A program made the translations under genes and the position numbers. The notes under the pieces are model-generated. The model saw only the letters and a program-made list of their open reading frames with translations, made no database searches and was not told the DNA's origin. 39,623 bases of DNA from the NCBI GenBank assembly GCA_051155755.1, contig DAXETY010000104.1, positions 1 through 39,623 of the forward strand. The letters are read 5' to 3'. Source of the stretch: DAXETY01 sp051155755. Its GTDB lineage: Bacteria; Desulfobacterota; Desulfobacteria; Desulfobacterales; SG8-13. Each line of letters opens with the position of its first letter. The first letter of the stretch is position 1. This document shows positions 25,708-33,951 of this stretch, one piece after another.

Positions 25708-26316
25708 ATGGAAAACCTGATCAACATCTGGCTGAACTCGGTCTTTGTCGGCAATATCCTGCTGGCGTACTTCCTGGGCATGTGCTCTTTTCTGGCGGTT
25801 TCCAAGAACATGAAAACCGCCTTCGGGCTCGGTGTGGCGGTGATTTTCGTAATGACGATCACCGCACCGGCGAACTGGGCAATTTACAACCTGCTGTTGG
25901 GGCCCGGGGCATTGGCCTGGGCCGGACTGCCTTCGATCAACCTGAGTTTTCTGAAGCTGGTTCTGTTTATCGCCACCATCGCCGCCATGGTCCAGGCCGT
26001 GGAGATGATCATCGACCGCTACTCCCCGGCCCTGTACGCGGCGCTGGGGGTCTTCCTGCCCCTGATCACCGTCAATTGCGCCATACTGGGCGCTTCGCTG
26101 TTTATGGTGGAGCGCAGCTACACCTTCACCGAGACGGTGGTTTACGGAATCGGCTCGGGGATCGGCTGGGCCCTGGCCATCATCGCCATGGCGGCCATTC
26201 AGACAAAACTGCGCTATGCCGACGTCCCCGAAGGACTGCGGGGATTCGGGATCAACATGATCACCACCGGGCTGATGGCCATCGGGTTTATGTTGTTCGC
26301 CGGCATCAGCCTGTAA
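25708..26316 (+). CDS. nqrE: Na+-NQR subunit E
   Basis: The protein has 202 aa and about six membrane helices. The NqrE signatures are NSVFVGNILLAYFLGMCSFLAVSK with its conserved Cys, VQAVEMIIDRYSPALYAALGVFLPLI, and TVNCAILGASLF with the second conserved Cys. It pairs with NqrD around a membrane iron site. ATG 25708 agrees with the family N-terminus. A 182-bp gap, most of it a repeat-ended element, separates it from nqrF; such a gap is uncommon in nqr operons. Confidence 0.97.
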   Translation: MENLINIWLNSVFVGNILLAYFLGMCSFLAVSKNMKTAFGLGVAVIFVMTITAPANWAIYNLLLGPGALAWAGLPSINLSFLKLVLFIATIAAMVQAVEMIIDRYSPALYAALGVFLPLITVNCAILGASLFMVERSYTFTETVVYGIGSGIGWALAIIAMAAIQTKLRYADVPEGLRGFGINMITTGLMAIGFMLFAGISL

Positions 26317-26325
26317 TGATAAGGA

Positions 26326-26482
26326 CGTTAACCGGTTTGCCCGTCTGTTCCGCCGAAGGCGGAGCTCGCCGGTTGGAACCAGCGCGAAGTTGCAGTCGCC
26401 AGTCCGAAATTCGGAGCGACGCGACAACAGAAACAATTCCTACCCGATATGGGTTTCGGGCCGACGGGCAAACCGGCTAACG
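26326..26482. mobile_element. 157-bp element with 20-bp inverted ends between nqrE and nqrF (MITE-like)
   Basis: The left end CGTTAACCGGTTTGCCCGTC (26326-26345) and right end GACGGGCAAACCGGCTAACG (26463-26482) are inverted copies with one mismatch. The interior has no open reading frame of interest. The right end continues into further CGGGCTAACGGG text that serves as the nqrF upstream region. A small non-autonomous insertion is inferred; no target-site duplication was identified. Confidence 0.6.
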
Positions 26483-26498
26483 GGCTAACGGGAAAAAA

Positions 26499-27725
26499 AT
26501 GCTTGATACGTATCTGATCAGCCTGGGTGTGTTCTTCGGCGTGGTGATCGTCCTGGTGGGCGCGCTGCTGCTGGTGGAATCGAAGGTCGTCGTCAAGGGC
26601 AACCGGACGGTCGAGATCAACCAGGACCCGGACCGAACCATCGAAGTGCCCACCGGCATCACCTTGCTGTCGGCGCTGAACCGCAACGACATCCTGCTGC
26701 CGTCGGCTTGCGGTGGAAAAGGCAGCTGCGGACTGTGCAAGTGCAAGGTCAACGAAGGCGGCCGTGACATCCTTCCGACGGAACTGGCCCATCTGAACCG
26801 CAACGAAAAATTGGAAAACATCCGGCTCTCCTGTCAGCTCAAGGTGAAAGAGGACATGAAGATCCGGATTCCCGACGAGATCTTCAACATTAAAAAATAC
26901 AATGCCACGGTGGTTTCCAACGAAAACGTGGCTTCATTCATCAAGGAACTGCGCCTCAAACTCGACCCGGGCGAACACATGGACTTCACCACCGGGTCTT
27001 ACGTCCAGATCGACATTCCGGAATACGAACGCACCTACCGAGAGATCCACGTGGGGGAAACCTACAAGAAGGTCTGGGACCGGTTCGATTTCTGGGGGCT
27101 GAAGGCCCGCACCGAAGAGCCGGTGTACCGGGCCTACTCCATGGCCAACATCCCCACCGAAGACGAATTGCGATTTACCGTCCGGATTGCCACCCCGCCG
27201 CCGGGGGCCGCCGACATTCCGCCGGGTGTGGCCTCTTCTTATCTGTTTACCTTGAAACCCGGGGACCGGGTGACCCTGAGCGGGCCCTACGGAGATTTCT
27301 TCGTCAAAGACACCGATCGGGAGATGTGTTTCCTCGGCGGCGGTGCCGGCATGGCACCCCTGCGAGCGCACATTTTTCATCAGCTCCTCAACGAAAAAAC
27401 CGACCGCCGAATCACGTTCTGGTACGGTGCCCGTTCACTGGTGGAATTGTTTTACGAAGATGAGTTCCGGGAGCTGGAGAAAAATTACGACAACTTTTCT
27501 TTCCATGTCGCCCTTTCGGATCCGCTGCCAGAGGACGACTGGCAGGGGCCGGTTGGCTTCATCCACCAGGTGGCCTACGATCAGTATTTAAAGAACCATC
27601 CCGATCCGGGTGAAATCGAGTATTACCTGTGCGGGCCGCCGATGATGCTCAAGGCCGTCCAGGAGATGCTTGACAGCCTCGGCGTGGAACCGGAGATGGT
27701 GGCATTCGACGATTTCGGGGGATAG
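26499..27725 (+). CDS. nqrF: Na+-NQR subunit F (NADH-oxidising, [2Fe-2S]/FAD)
   Basis: The protein has 408 aa, full length. An N-terminal membrane helix (LISLGVFFGVVIVLVGALLLV) is followed by a plant-type [2Fe-2S] domain with C71, C77, C80 and C112 (SACGGKGSCGLCKCKV, LSCQL). An FAD domain (VYRAYSMANIPTE) and an NADH domain (GGGAGMAPLRAH, FWYGARS, EYYLCGPPMM) come next. It takes electrons from NADH. GGGA six bases before ATG 26499 comes from the repeat-like text. It ends the operon. No apbE or nqrM follows, although NqrB and NqrC need ApbE for FMN attachment. Confidence 0.98.
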   Translation: MLDTYLISLGVFFGVVIVLVGALLLVESKVVVKGNRTVEINQDPDRTIEVPTGITLLSALNRNDILLPSACGGKGSCGLCKCKVNEGGRDILPTELAHLNRNEKLENIRLSCQLKVKEDMKIRIPDEIFNIKKYNATVVSNENVASFIKELRLKLDPGEHMDFTTGSYVQIDIPEYERTYREIHVGETYKKVWDRFDFWGLKARTEEPVYRAYSMANIPTEDELRFTVRIATPPPGAADIPPGVASSYLFTLKPGDRVTLSGPYGDFFVKDTDREMCFLGGGAGMAPLRAHIFHQLLNEKTDRRITFWYGARSLVELFYEDEFRELEKNYDNFSFHVALSDPLPEDDWQGPVGFIHQVAYDQYLKNHPDPGEIEYYLCGPPMMLKAVQEMLDSLGVEPEMVAFDDFGG

Positions 27726-27911
27726 GCGCTGTTTCGCAGATTCATTCAGCGCGCCACCGTCGGTGGCGATGGCTTCCTAAAGAACGTGCGCTTGCGGGTG
27801 CATGCTCGCTGCCACAGAGCCGTCAATACCGCACCCTTGGGCACCCATCCGGTTTCGGTTTCCGGCGACAAACAGGATCGGTGCCGGTCTGTTTGCGGAA
27901 GCATCCGTGCT

Positions 27912-28244
27912 TCAGAACTTGATCTTCTCGGGCGGACGTCGTTCCGGGACGTAGACGTGCGGGATTTTTTCTTCGTTCCATTCCTTTGAGACATACAGGT
28001 TGCAATAACAGCTGCCGTACTCCTCGATGTCCGGCACGCTGTAGATGCAGGGGCAGATGATATCCCGGTCGTTTTCCCGGTCGCCGGACAGCAGGCGGCA
28101 GGGACAGCCCATGTACCCGTAGCGGTTTTTGTTCAGGATCAGCGCCTCGAGCAATTCCAGGACCCGGTCCATGTCCTTGTTGAAATAATAGCCCTTCGGC
28201 TCCTGGACCTTTTTCATCCGTTCGTAGAGTTCCTGTGGTGTCAT
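27912..28244 (-). CDS. Ferredoxin:thioredoxin reductase catalytic chain (FtrB-like)
   Basis: The protein has 110 aa. The three cysteine motifs of the FTR catalytic chain are in order: CPC (GYMGCPCRLL), CPC (DIICPCIYS) and a third motif here CYC (GSCYCNLYV) instead of the usual CHC. Together they hold a [4Fe-4S] cluster next to the redox-active disulfide. The enzyme passes electrons from ferredoxin to a thioredoxin- or glutaredoxin-like partner. ATG 28244 overlaps the stop of the glutaredoxin-like gene (ATGA), so the two are coupled and probably a functional pair. No FTR variable chain is present. It converges with nqrF; the 186-bp gap holds only short dyads. Confidence 0.9.
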   Translation of the reverse strand: MTPQELYERMKKVQEPKGYYFNKDMDRVLELLEALILNKNRYGYMGCPCRLLSGDRENDRDIICPCIYSVPDIEEYGSCYCNLYVSKEWNEEKIPHVYVPERRPPEKIKF

Positions 28245-28501
28245 TCCAGTCCCAGCGCCTCCTTGATCTCCTGTTCCTTGAAACCGACGATGACCTTGTT
28301 TCCGATGATAATCGTCGGAAAAGAGCATTTCGGGTTGAACTTGCGCACATCCTCCAGGATGGCCTTGCGCTCGTCTCCTTCCAGCAGGTCGACGTCGACA
28401 AATTCGTACTTGACCGTACAGTCGTTGAGCAGCTTTTTGGTGGACTTGCAATGGCTGCAGGTGCTGAGCGAGTAGATTTTCACCGGCTTTTCTTCCGCCA
28501 T
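28241..28501 (-). CDS. Glutaredoxin-like protein
   Basis: The protein has 86 aa from ATG 28501, chosen because AAAGGAT lies upstream and the family N-terminus fits. The thioredoxin-fold active site is C-S-H-C (SLSTCSHCKSTKKLL). The cis-Pro segment is CSFPTIIIGNKVIVGF. The C-terminal EQEIKEALGL helix is normal. It is probably reduced by the coupled FTR chain and could serve as its substrate, a ferredoxin-driven thiol system. It is divergent from cooS. Confidence 0.92.
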   Translation of the reverse strand: MAEEKPVKIYSLSTCSHCKSTKKLLNDCTVKYEFVDVDLLEGDERKAILEDVRKFNPKCSFPTIIIGNKVIVGFKEQEIKEALGLE

Positions 28502-28659
28502 GAATTCCGATCCTTTCGTCGCTGATGATTGGTGCTTCATGCTGATTTTAACGGTGTTTCATTCAAATTGTTTCTTTAGTCCAAATTCACTCCGATTGTA
28601 AACCCCAAATGCCTGTATTCGAATCGGTTCTTTTCCCGTGATTCATTGTAGAATTTCAC

Positions 28660-28701
28660 TTGACAAAATAATTCCTTCCCTGTAATTAGTAATCATTACT
28701 A
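28660..28701 (+). promoter_or_regulatory. cooS promoter region with perfect 15-bp operator
   Basis: TTGACA (28660-28665), 17 bases, then TAATTA (28683-28688) as a weak -10. Overlapping it is the perfect dyad TAGTAAT-C-ATTACTA (28687-28701). The 7-1-7 layout and ATTA core resemble a Fur-type box (11 of 14 positions), so repression by a Fur-family metal regulator is plausible. Confidence 0.5.
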
Positions 28702-28803
28702 TTAACAGTTTCGCCTTTGAGGATCAACCCGCCGGGAAACCCGGACATCTCGATCCAAGGCAAAACGGTTCGGTTATTCATTATTTTAACCCTGGGAGGA
28801 GCC

Positions 28804-30789
28804 ATGGCCGACGAAAAAAAGATTATCCCAAAGAAAAAAGAAAAAGAAATCAACTATCGCGATTTGACCACATGCGATGCCACCATCCAGATGCTCGAAA
28901 AAGCCAAGCGCGACGGCGTGGAAACCGCATTTGACCGGGCCGTTAGCATGAAAGCCTGCCCCATCGGCGCCGACAGCGCCTGCTGCAAGCACTGCTCCAT
29001 GGGACCCTGCCGGCTCAACGCCAAGGACCCCTACGCCAAGGTGGGTGTCTGCGGAGCCAACATCGACACCATCCAGGCCCGAAACTTCGCCCGCATGGTG
29101 GCTTCCGGATGCGCTGCCCGCACCGACCACGGCATGAGCATGCTGGATGTGTTCCGCGAGGTGGTCAAAGGCAACATTCAGGATTACAAGATTCGCGACA
29201 CCGTCAAGCTCGAAGAAGTTGCCAAGTCCATCGGAATTGAAACCGAGGACCGATCGGTGGAAGACATCGCCATGGACCTGTACGAGGAGCTGGAACGGAC
29301 CTACACCCAGGTCGAAGGTGAAATTCCCTTCGTCAGCCGGGTGCCGGAAAAAACCTTGGAAAACTGGCGCAAACTCGGCATCGTGCCGCGCGGCTCCATG
29401 CGCGAGATCATGGAAATCATGCACCGCACCCACATGGGCGTGGACCAGCATTACGAGAACATCACCAAGCAGTGCAGCCGCACGGCGCTGGCCGACGGCT
29501 GGGGCGGTTCCATGGTGGCCACCGAGATCTCCGACATCCTGTTCGGCACCCCGTCGCCCATCGGCATCGAAGTCAACATGGGCGTGCTCAAGGAAGACTA
29601 CGTCAACATCATCGTGCACGGCCACGAGCCGAACCTGTTCGAGTCGATGATCGAATCGGTCAACGAGCCCTCCCTGGTGGAAGAAGCCAAAAAAGCCGGC
29701 GCCAAGGGCATCAACCTGGCCGGCATGTGCTGCTCCGGGGCCGAGGTCCTGGTGCGCCACGGCATTCCCCACGCCGGCAATTTCATGTCCACCGAGGCCG
29801 TGCTGGTTACCGGTGCCGTCGATGTGATGTGCGTGGACGTGCAGTGCATCAAGCAGGGACTGGCCAAGGTGGCCGAATGCTACGGCACCCCTCTGATTAC
29901 CACCAACCCGCGCTGCAAGATCGAAGGCGCCACCCACATCGAGTTCCACGAGCACACCCCCAAGGAGTGCACCGACGATGTGGTCATCAAGGCCATCAGC
30001 CGCTTCAAGAACCGCACCGCCAAGGTGGAGATTCCGCAGATCCGCAACATCGGCGTCCACGGCTTCTCCCACGAGTACATCAAGTACATGCTGGGCGGCA
30101 CCTTCCGGGGTTCCTACCGGCCGCTGAACGACAACATCATCAACGGACGCATCCGCGGCGTGGCCGGCGTGGTGGGCTGCACCAACCCGCGGGTCAAGCA
30201 GGACTGGGTCCATGTGGAACTGGTCAAGGAACTGATCAAAAACGACGTGCTGGTCGTGCAGACCGGCTGTTCGCAGATCGCCCTGGCCAAAGCGGGCCTG
30301 ACCACCCCGGAAGCGGCCGTCATGGCCGGCCCCGGCCTGCGGGAAGTCTGTGAAACCGTCGGCATGCCGCCGGTGCTGGGTATCGGGTCCTGCGTAGACA
30401 ACAGCCGCATCCTGATCGCCTGCGCCGAAATGGTCAAAGAAGGCGGCCTGGGTGAGAGCATGTCCGACCTGCCGGTGGCCGGCGCCGCGCCGGAGTGGAT
30501 GAGTGAAAAAGCCATCAGCATCGGCCAGTACTTCGTGGCCTCCGGCGTTTACACGGTCTTCGGCGTCACCTACCCCATCGTGGAAGGCACCAATTTCCAC
30601 AAGCACCTGTTCGATGAACTGGAAAAACTGGGCCTCGGCAAATGGGGCTTCGCGGTCGATCCTTACGAGATGGCCAAACTGATGATCACCCACATCGACA
30701 AGAAGCGCAAGGCCCTGGGTCTGGACAAGGCCCGCGAGCGTGTCCTCATGGACATGGCCGACCGTATGAAACTCGAAGACGTCGCCTAA
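28804..30789 (+). CDS. cooS: Ni-Fe carbon monoxide dehydrogenase catalytic subunit, monofunctional
   Basis: The protein has 661 aa. N-terminal cluster ligands are C52, C60, C61, C64 and C69 plus the Cys of VGVCGA (ACPIGADSACCKHCSMGPCR). C-cluster ligand motifs are all present in order: VHGHEPNLFE (His), GMCCSGAEVL, DVQCIKQG, VVGCTNPRVKQD, QTGCSQIALAKAG and GSCVDNSRIL. It oxidises CO to CO2, or the reverse, with ferredoxin-type acceptors in the cytoplasm. ATG 28804 follows GGGAGG; an upstream in-frame start lacks such a site. There is no cooF, cooC, acsB or hydrogenase gene beside it, so its electron partner must be elsewhere. Confidence 0.97.
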   Translation: MADEKKIIPKKKEKEINYRDLTTCDATIQMLEKAKRDGVETAFDRAVSMKACPIGADSACCKHCSMGPCRLNAKDPYAKVGVCGANIDTIQARNFARMVASGCAARTDHGMSMLDVFREVVKGNIQDYKIRDTVKLEEVAKSIGIETEDRSVEDIAMDLYEELERTYTQVEGEIPFVSRVPEKTLENWRKLGIVPRGSMREIMEIMHRTHMGVDQHYENITKQCSRTALADGWGGSMVATEISDILFGTPSPIGIEVNMGVLKEDYVNIIVHGHEPNLFESMIESVNEPSLVEEAKKAGAKGINLAGMCCSGAEVLVRHGIPHAGNFMSTEAVLVTGAVDVMCVDVQCIKQGLAKVAECYGTPLITTNPRCKIEGATHIEFHEHTPKECTDDVVIKAISRFKNRTAKVEIPQIRNIGVHGFSHEYIKYMLGGTFRGSYRPLNDNIINGRIRGVAGVVGCTNPRVKQDWVHVELVKELIKNDVLVVQTGCSQIALAKAGLTTPEAAVMAGPGLREVCETVGMPPVLGIGSCVDNSRILIACAEMVKEGGLGESMSDLPVAGAAPEWMSEKAISIGQYFVASGVYTVFGVTYPIVEGTNFHKHLFDELEKLGLGKWGFAVDPYEMAKLMITHIDKKRKALGLDKARERVLMDMADRMKLEDVA

Positions 30790-30812
30790 GCGATACGCTC
30801 AGAAAAACCGAG

Positions 30813-30839
30813 AAGGGCCCCCGCGGGGGCCCTTTTTTT
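30813..30839 (+). terminator. Intrinsic terminator of cooS
   Basis: GGGCCCCC-GC-GGGGGCCC with AA/TT extension is followed by seven T. This is a textbook rho-independent terminator 24 bp after the stop. Confidence 0.95.
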
Positions 30840-30890
30840 ATGGATGTAAATTATTGAAGCGCCGGATGTTTCCCATGAAACGGCGTCCAC

Positions 30891-31622
30891 TCATTCCAGC
30901 CCGCAGGGCAGCCTTCTGCGCAGGCGGATGCCGGCCAGATCGATGGCCGTATCGTAGGCCAGCACCTCGACACCGCCGGCCGCGGCCTGCCGCAGGGCCG
31001 CACCATAGGCCGGATCAATCCAATCGGCCGGATAGAAGCAATCGGCATCCATTCGCTGCACGAAGTAAAACATCACGCAGCGGTGCCCGGCCGCTGCAAG
31101 GGTCTGCATCTCCTGCAGGTGTTTGCGGCCCCTTGTCGTCACGGCATCGGGAAACATCGCCCGGCCGTCTTCCACCAGGGAGCAGTTCTTGATTTCCACG
31201 TAGCAGCGGCCGCCGTCGCTGTCGGTGAGCAGCAGGTCGATGCGCGAATTGCGCCCGACGCGGACTTCCGGTCGTACGTCCACGGCCGCTTTGAGTTCGG
31301 GCACCACTCCGCTTCGGACCGCGGCGGCCACAAGGCGGTTGGGCACCAACGTGTTGATGCCCACCAGCGAGCCGGGCATGTGGATGAGCTGCCAGGTGTA
31401 TTTGAGTTTGCGGCGGGGATCATCGTGGCGGGAGATGTACACCGGCCGTCCGGGTTCACAGCAGCCGGCCATGCTGCCGGTGTTGGGACAGTGGGCGGTA
31501 ACGGTCCGACCGTCTTCGAGAACCACATCGGCCAGAAAACGCTGATAGCGTCGCTCCAGGGTTCCACGGATCAACGGCGGCCAGGTAAATGTTGCGGCGC
31601 GCTGCCCCCGGGTTGCCGTCAT
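30891..31622 (-). CDS. sfsA: SfsA family protein (sugar fermentation stimulation / nuclease-like)
   Basis: The protein has 243 aa, full length. Family features are an N-terminal OB-like part (RYQRFLADVVLEDGRTVTAHCPNTGSM), GINTLVPNRL, and a PD-(D/E)XK-like catalytic core (SRIDLLL...CYVEIKNCSLV, AMFPDAVTTRGRKHLQEM). Family members bind DNA and some have nuclease activity; the cellular role is unclear. Its ATG overlaps the mobB stop (ATGA), so the two are one transcript. Confidence 0.95.
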   Translation of the reverse strand: MTATRGQRAATFTWPPLIRGTLERRYQRFLADVVLEDGRTVTAHCPNTGSMAGCCEPGRPVYISRHDDPRRKLKYTWQLIHMPGSLVGINTLVPNRLVAAAVRSGVVPELKAAVDVRPEVRVGRNSRIDLLLTDSDGGRCYVEIKNCSLVEDGRAMFPDAVTTRGRKHLQEMQTLAAAGHRCVMFYFVQRMDADCFYPADWIDPAYGAALRQAAAGGVEVLAYDTAIDLAGIRLRRRLPCGLE

Positions 31623-32176
31623 CGGCGATCCGGTGCATTGGGGTTCGGATTGGCAATCTTCTTTCGTTCTCCGATGGCGCCCGCTGCGGATGCATCGATA
31701 AATCGTTGCTCGATCAGATCGGCCAGAGCCTGAATGTCGTTGAGTGCCAGTCGCGGCAGGGCCGTGTCCACCGGGGCATCGGTGACCACCGCCTGGAGCA
31801 TGGGATCGGTCAGGCTCAGGGGGGTCTCATGGGCTTCCGGTCGAAAGATCTCGATTTTCGGAAAGCTTCCGCTTTTGAAGCCTTCCACGATGACCAGGTC
31901 CACATCGCCGAAATACAGCGCCAGATCTTCCAGACTCGGTGAATTGGCTGTTTTGGTCATGGCAATGGTGTCGTTGGAGGCCACCACCACCGTGTCGGCG
32001 CCGGCCCGGCGATGCCGCCAGCTGTCTTTGCCTTTTTTGTCCATATCCACGTGGTGGGCGGCGTGCTTGACGGTGCCGATACGATATCCGCGACGGCGAA
32101 GCTCGGGAATCAGCTTCTCGATCAGGGTGGTTTTCCCGCTGCCGGATTTCCCCACAATGCAAACGATGTTCGGCAC
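31619..32176 (-). CDS. mobB: Molybdopterin-guanine dinucleotide biosynthesis protein MobB
   Basis: The protein has 185 aa from GTG 32176, chosen because AGCGGAGG lies upstream and the P-loop then sits at the normal place (IVCIVGKSGSGKTTLIEKLI). Other family features are GTVKHAAHHVDMDKKGKDSWRHRRAGA and DLVIVEGFK. MobB is a GTP-binding helper for MGD cofactor synthesis, which the two formate dehydrogenases in this window require. A longer frame upstream has no ribosome site. A C-terminal extension after about residue 160 is basic. Confidence 0.93.
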   Translation of the reverse strand: MPNIVCIVGKSGSGKTTLIEKLIPELRRRGYRIGTVKHAAHHVDMDKKGKDSWRHRRAGADTVVVASNDTIAMTKTANSPSLEDLALYFGDVDLVIVEGFKSGSFPKIEIFRPEAHETPLSLTDPMLQAVVTDAPVDTALPRLALNDIQALADLIEQRFIDASAAGAIGERKKIANPNPNAPDRR

Positions 32177-32649
32177 GGATGCAATCCCTCCGCTCGTATG
32201 AATCGTAACCATAAACCTGCCAGGGCGCCGCAATGCCCGCAAGATCGAGAAGCTAACCCCCGGCCGACAGATTGTCAAGCCGTATCGGATCGTTGGAAGC
32301 AGTGCAGCACAGCACATGATGTTTCTCTCTGAAGCCCTGTTTTTCTTGGAAGGTGCGCCTCGATGGGGCAAGAGGGTTTTGCAGGCTATGTGTCACGGGC
32401 TGAAATCACGCCATCGGCGGAACTCAGCGGGGAAAGGGCCACACCCGAACGGACATGAGTCAGGGTTCATCCACCAACCTTGGTGCAAGATGGAGTGTCC
32501 AAATTCAGAAATGAGCAATTTCCCAGCTGAGCAAGGCCGGGCATGGGGTTTCGGCGAGGCGCACAGCGAGTAAGTCGCAGCCGGCAACCCGGCGGGGGAA
32601 CCCGCCGTCGGCGGGGCTCAACGGAAAGAGAGCCATTTCTGGACGGAAG
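32177..32649. other. Intergenic region of 473 bp
   Basis: No gene is supported. Short frames here lack ribosome sites and family resemblance. The stretch 32506-32641 has imperfect inverted ends and is listed separately. A GC-rich stem CGGCGGG...CCCGCCG-like region lies near 32590-32615. Confidence 0.5.
32506..32641. repeat. 136-bp segment with imperfect inverted ends
   Basis: CAGAAATG at 32506-32513 is inverted at 32634-32641 (CATTTCTG). The next ten bases are partly alike (AGCAATTTCC versus GCTCTCTTTCC on the other strand). It could be a small non-autonomous element. With only 8 bp perfect it may be chance. Confidence 0.3.
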
Positions 32650-33570
32650 CTAATTGCGGGTGGCGGGCACAGCGGTCTGAAACGTGACATCTTTATTTGC
32701 CGGAACGAATTCTTCGACAAAGGTGCGGGCGTGGATGACGGCCAGCGTCTTGACGGCTACCAGCAGAAACGCCGCGGGCACCAGCCACCAGTAGGCGCTT
32801 TCCATGCCTTTTTGCACGTCCTGCAGCGACATCAGCGCGGCTGCGATCAACACCAGTTCCACCACCGCAGCGACAACTCCCAGAAAATACTGCCGCAGGT
32901 AAAAATAGGCGCCACCCGGCAGCAGGATGCCCAGGATGGCGGCCAGCATGCCGGTCTTGAATTTCAGACCGCAGCGCTCGCAGCGGAAGCGGCCCGCGGT
33001 GAGCGTTTCACCGCAGCGGGGGCACAAATGCAAGCGGCCGGGGGCGAAATGCCCCAGGGGTACGGCTGCAACCTTTTTCAACAGGCCGGCGATTTTTTTC
33101 TTTTCCTTGCCGGCAATGCTGAAAAATTTTTCCTGCAGTCCCGAAGCCTTGTAGATCACCGCCAGGGCATTGCCTTTGATGGCGGCCATTTGACAGCTGC
33201 CGTAGGGGATCTGGGCCAGCGTGGATCGGTAACGGTAGATGGGAGTGGTCGGCACGTGAAAGATCCTGCGATCGGTGAACACCAGCAGGCAGCGCTTCAG
33301 ATAGACGAACAGCCATCCGACGCCAAGGCTTTCGAACAGCGTCACCGGTGAATGCCCGGAGGTCACCAGCAGGACTTTTTCGCCGTTTTCGAGGAACGGC
33401 TTCAGGAAAGAAATCTTGATGATCAATTTGCGCTGGCGTTTTTCGACCTTTTTTTTGTAGACGCCTTCGTGATCGGAAAAAAGAAATTTACGATCCACCG
33501 GAATGCCGAAGATCTTCTGCTGGAGGACGCCCACTGCGCCGGGAGGACCCGTTTTTCTTTTCTGCACCAC
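32650..33570 (-). CDS. Membrane protein with PH-like domain and zinc ribbon
   Basis: The protein has about 306 aa from GTG 33570, chosen because AAAGGAGAG lies nine bases upstream; GTG 33567 is equally possible. The N-terminal 190 residues look like a bacterial PH/GRAM domain (CLLVFTDRRIFHVPTTP, IYRYRSTLAQIPYGSC). A four-Cys zinc ribbon follows (CPRCGETLTAGRFRCERCG). Three C-terminal hydrophobic segments end the protein (AAILGILLPGGAYFYL, VVAAVVELVLIAAAL, WWLVPAAFLLVAVKTLAVI). I do not recognise a named function. It appears to stand alone with its own promoter. Confidence 0.8.
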   Translation of the reverse strand: MVQKRKTGPPGAVGVLQQKIFGIPVDRKFLFSDHEGVYKKKVEKRQRKLIIKISFLKPFLENGEKVLLVTSGHSPVTLFESLGVGWLFVYLKRCLLVFTDRRIFHVPTTPIYRYRSTLAQIPYGSCQMAAIKGNALAVIYKASGLQEKFFSIAGKEKKKIAGLLKKVAAVPLGHFAPGRLHLCPRCGETLTAGRFRCERCGLKFKTGMLAAILGILLPGGAYFYLRQYFLGVVAAVVELVLIAAALMSLQDVQKGMESAYWWLVPAAFLLVAVKTLAVIHARTFVEEFVPANKDVTFQTAVPATRN

Positions 33571-33742
33571 CGGAAGGCTCTCCTTTCTGCGGCGACGCCC
33601 CTGCAACCGGGCAGCGCATCACAATCACGCCGCGTTTCAGAAACCGGAGATAGATCCGGTCCCCCCATTGCCTGACGGTTGCGCTCTGGTGCCGGTGCAA
33701 GGCATGAAATATCTGCGCCGCACAAAATCTATACAACGTATT

Positions 33743-33771
33743 ATTTTATATTACCCAATCGGGAGTTTCAA
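33743..33771 (-). promoter_or_regulatory. Sigma-70 promoter for the PH/zinc-ribbon membrane protein
   Basis: On the minus strand: TTGAAA (33771-33766), a 17-bp spacer and TAAAAT (33748-33743). The implied leader is about 165 nt. No gene is seen in 33,571-34,238; the rest of that gap is occupied by dispersed repeat copy 2. Confidence 0.55.
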
Positions 33772-33951
33772 GCCCAAAACCGGGCCGATATAACGGGTGC
33801 AGAACCGACAATCGGGGTCAAGATTCCGGCATGTTTGGCATTTCATCCGTTTCGGACCGGCCGAAAATTCAGTGGAGTTCACGATGAGAACCCCGTCGGC
33901 AAGTGTCGATCCGATGCAAAAACACCCTGCGGAGGCCGGTGCCGGATCGGG

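Noticed and set aside
21645..27725. Annotation as an Rnf complex
   Set aside because: Despite the RnfC-like cysteines in the first gene, the order A-B-C-D-E-F, NqrB N-terminus and covalent FMN motifs, and a [2Fe-2S]/FAD/NADH NqrF identify Na+-NQR.
28786..30693. A 635-codon frame antisense to cooS
   Set aside because: Composition (His/Val/Gly/Asp-rich) and full overlap with an unmistakable cooS mark it as a shadow.
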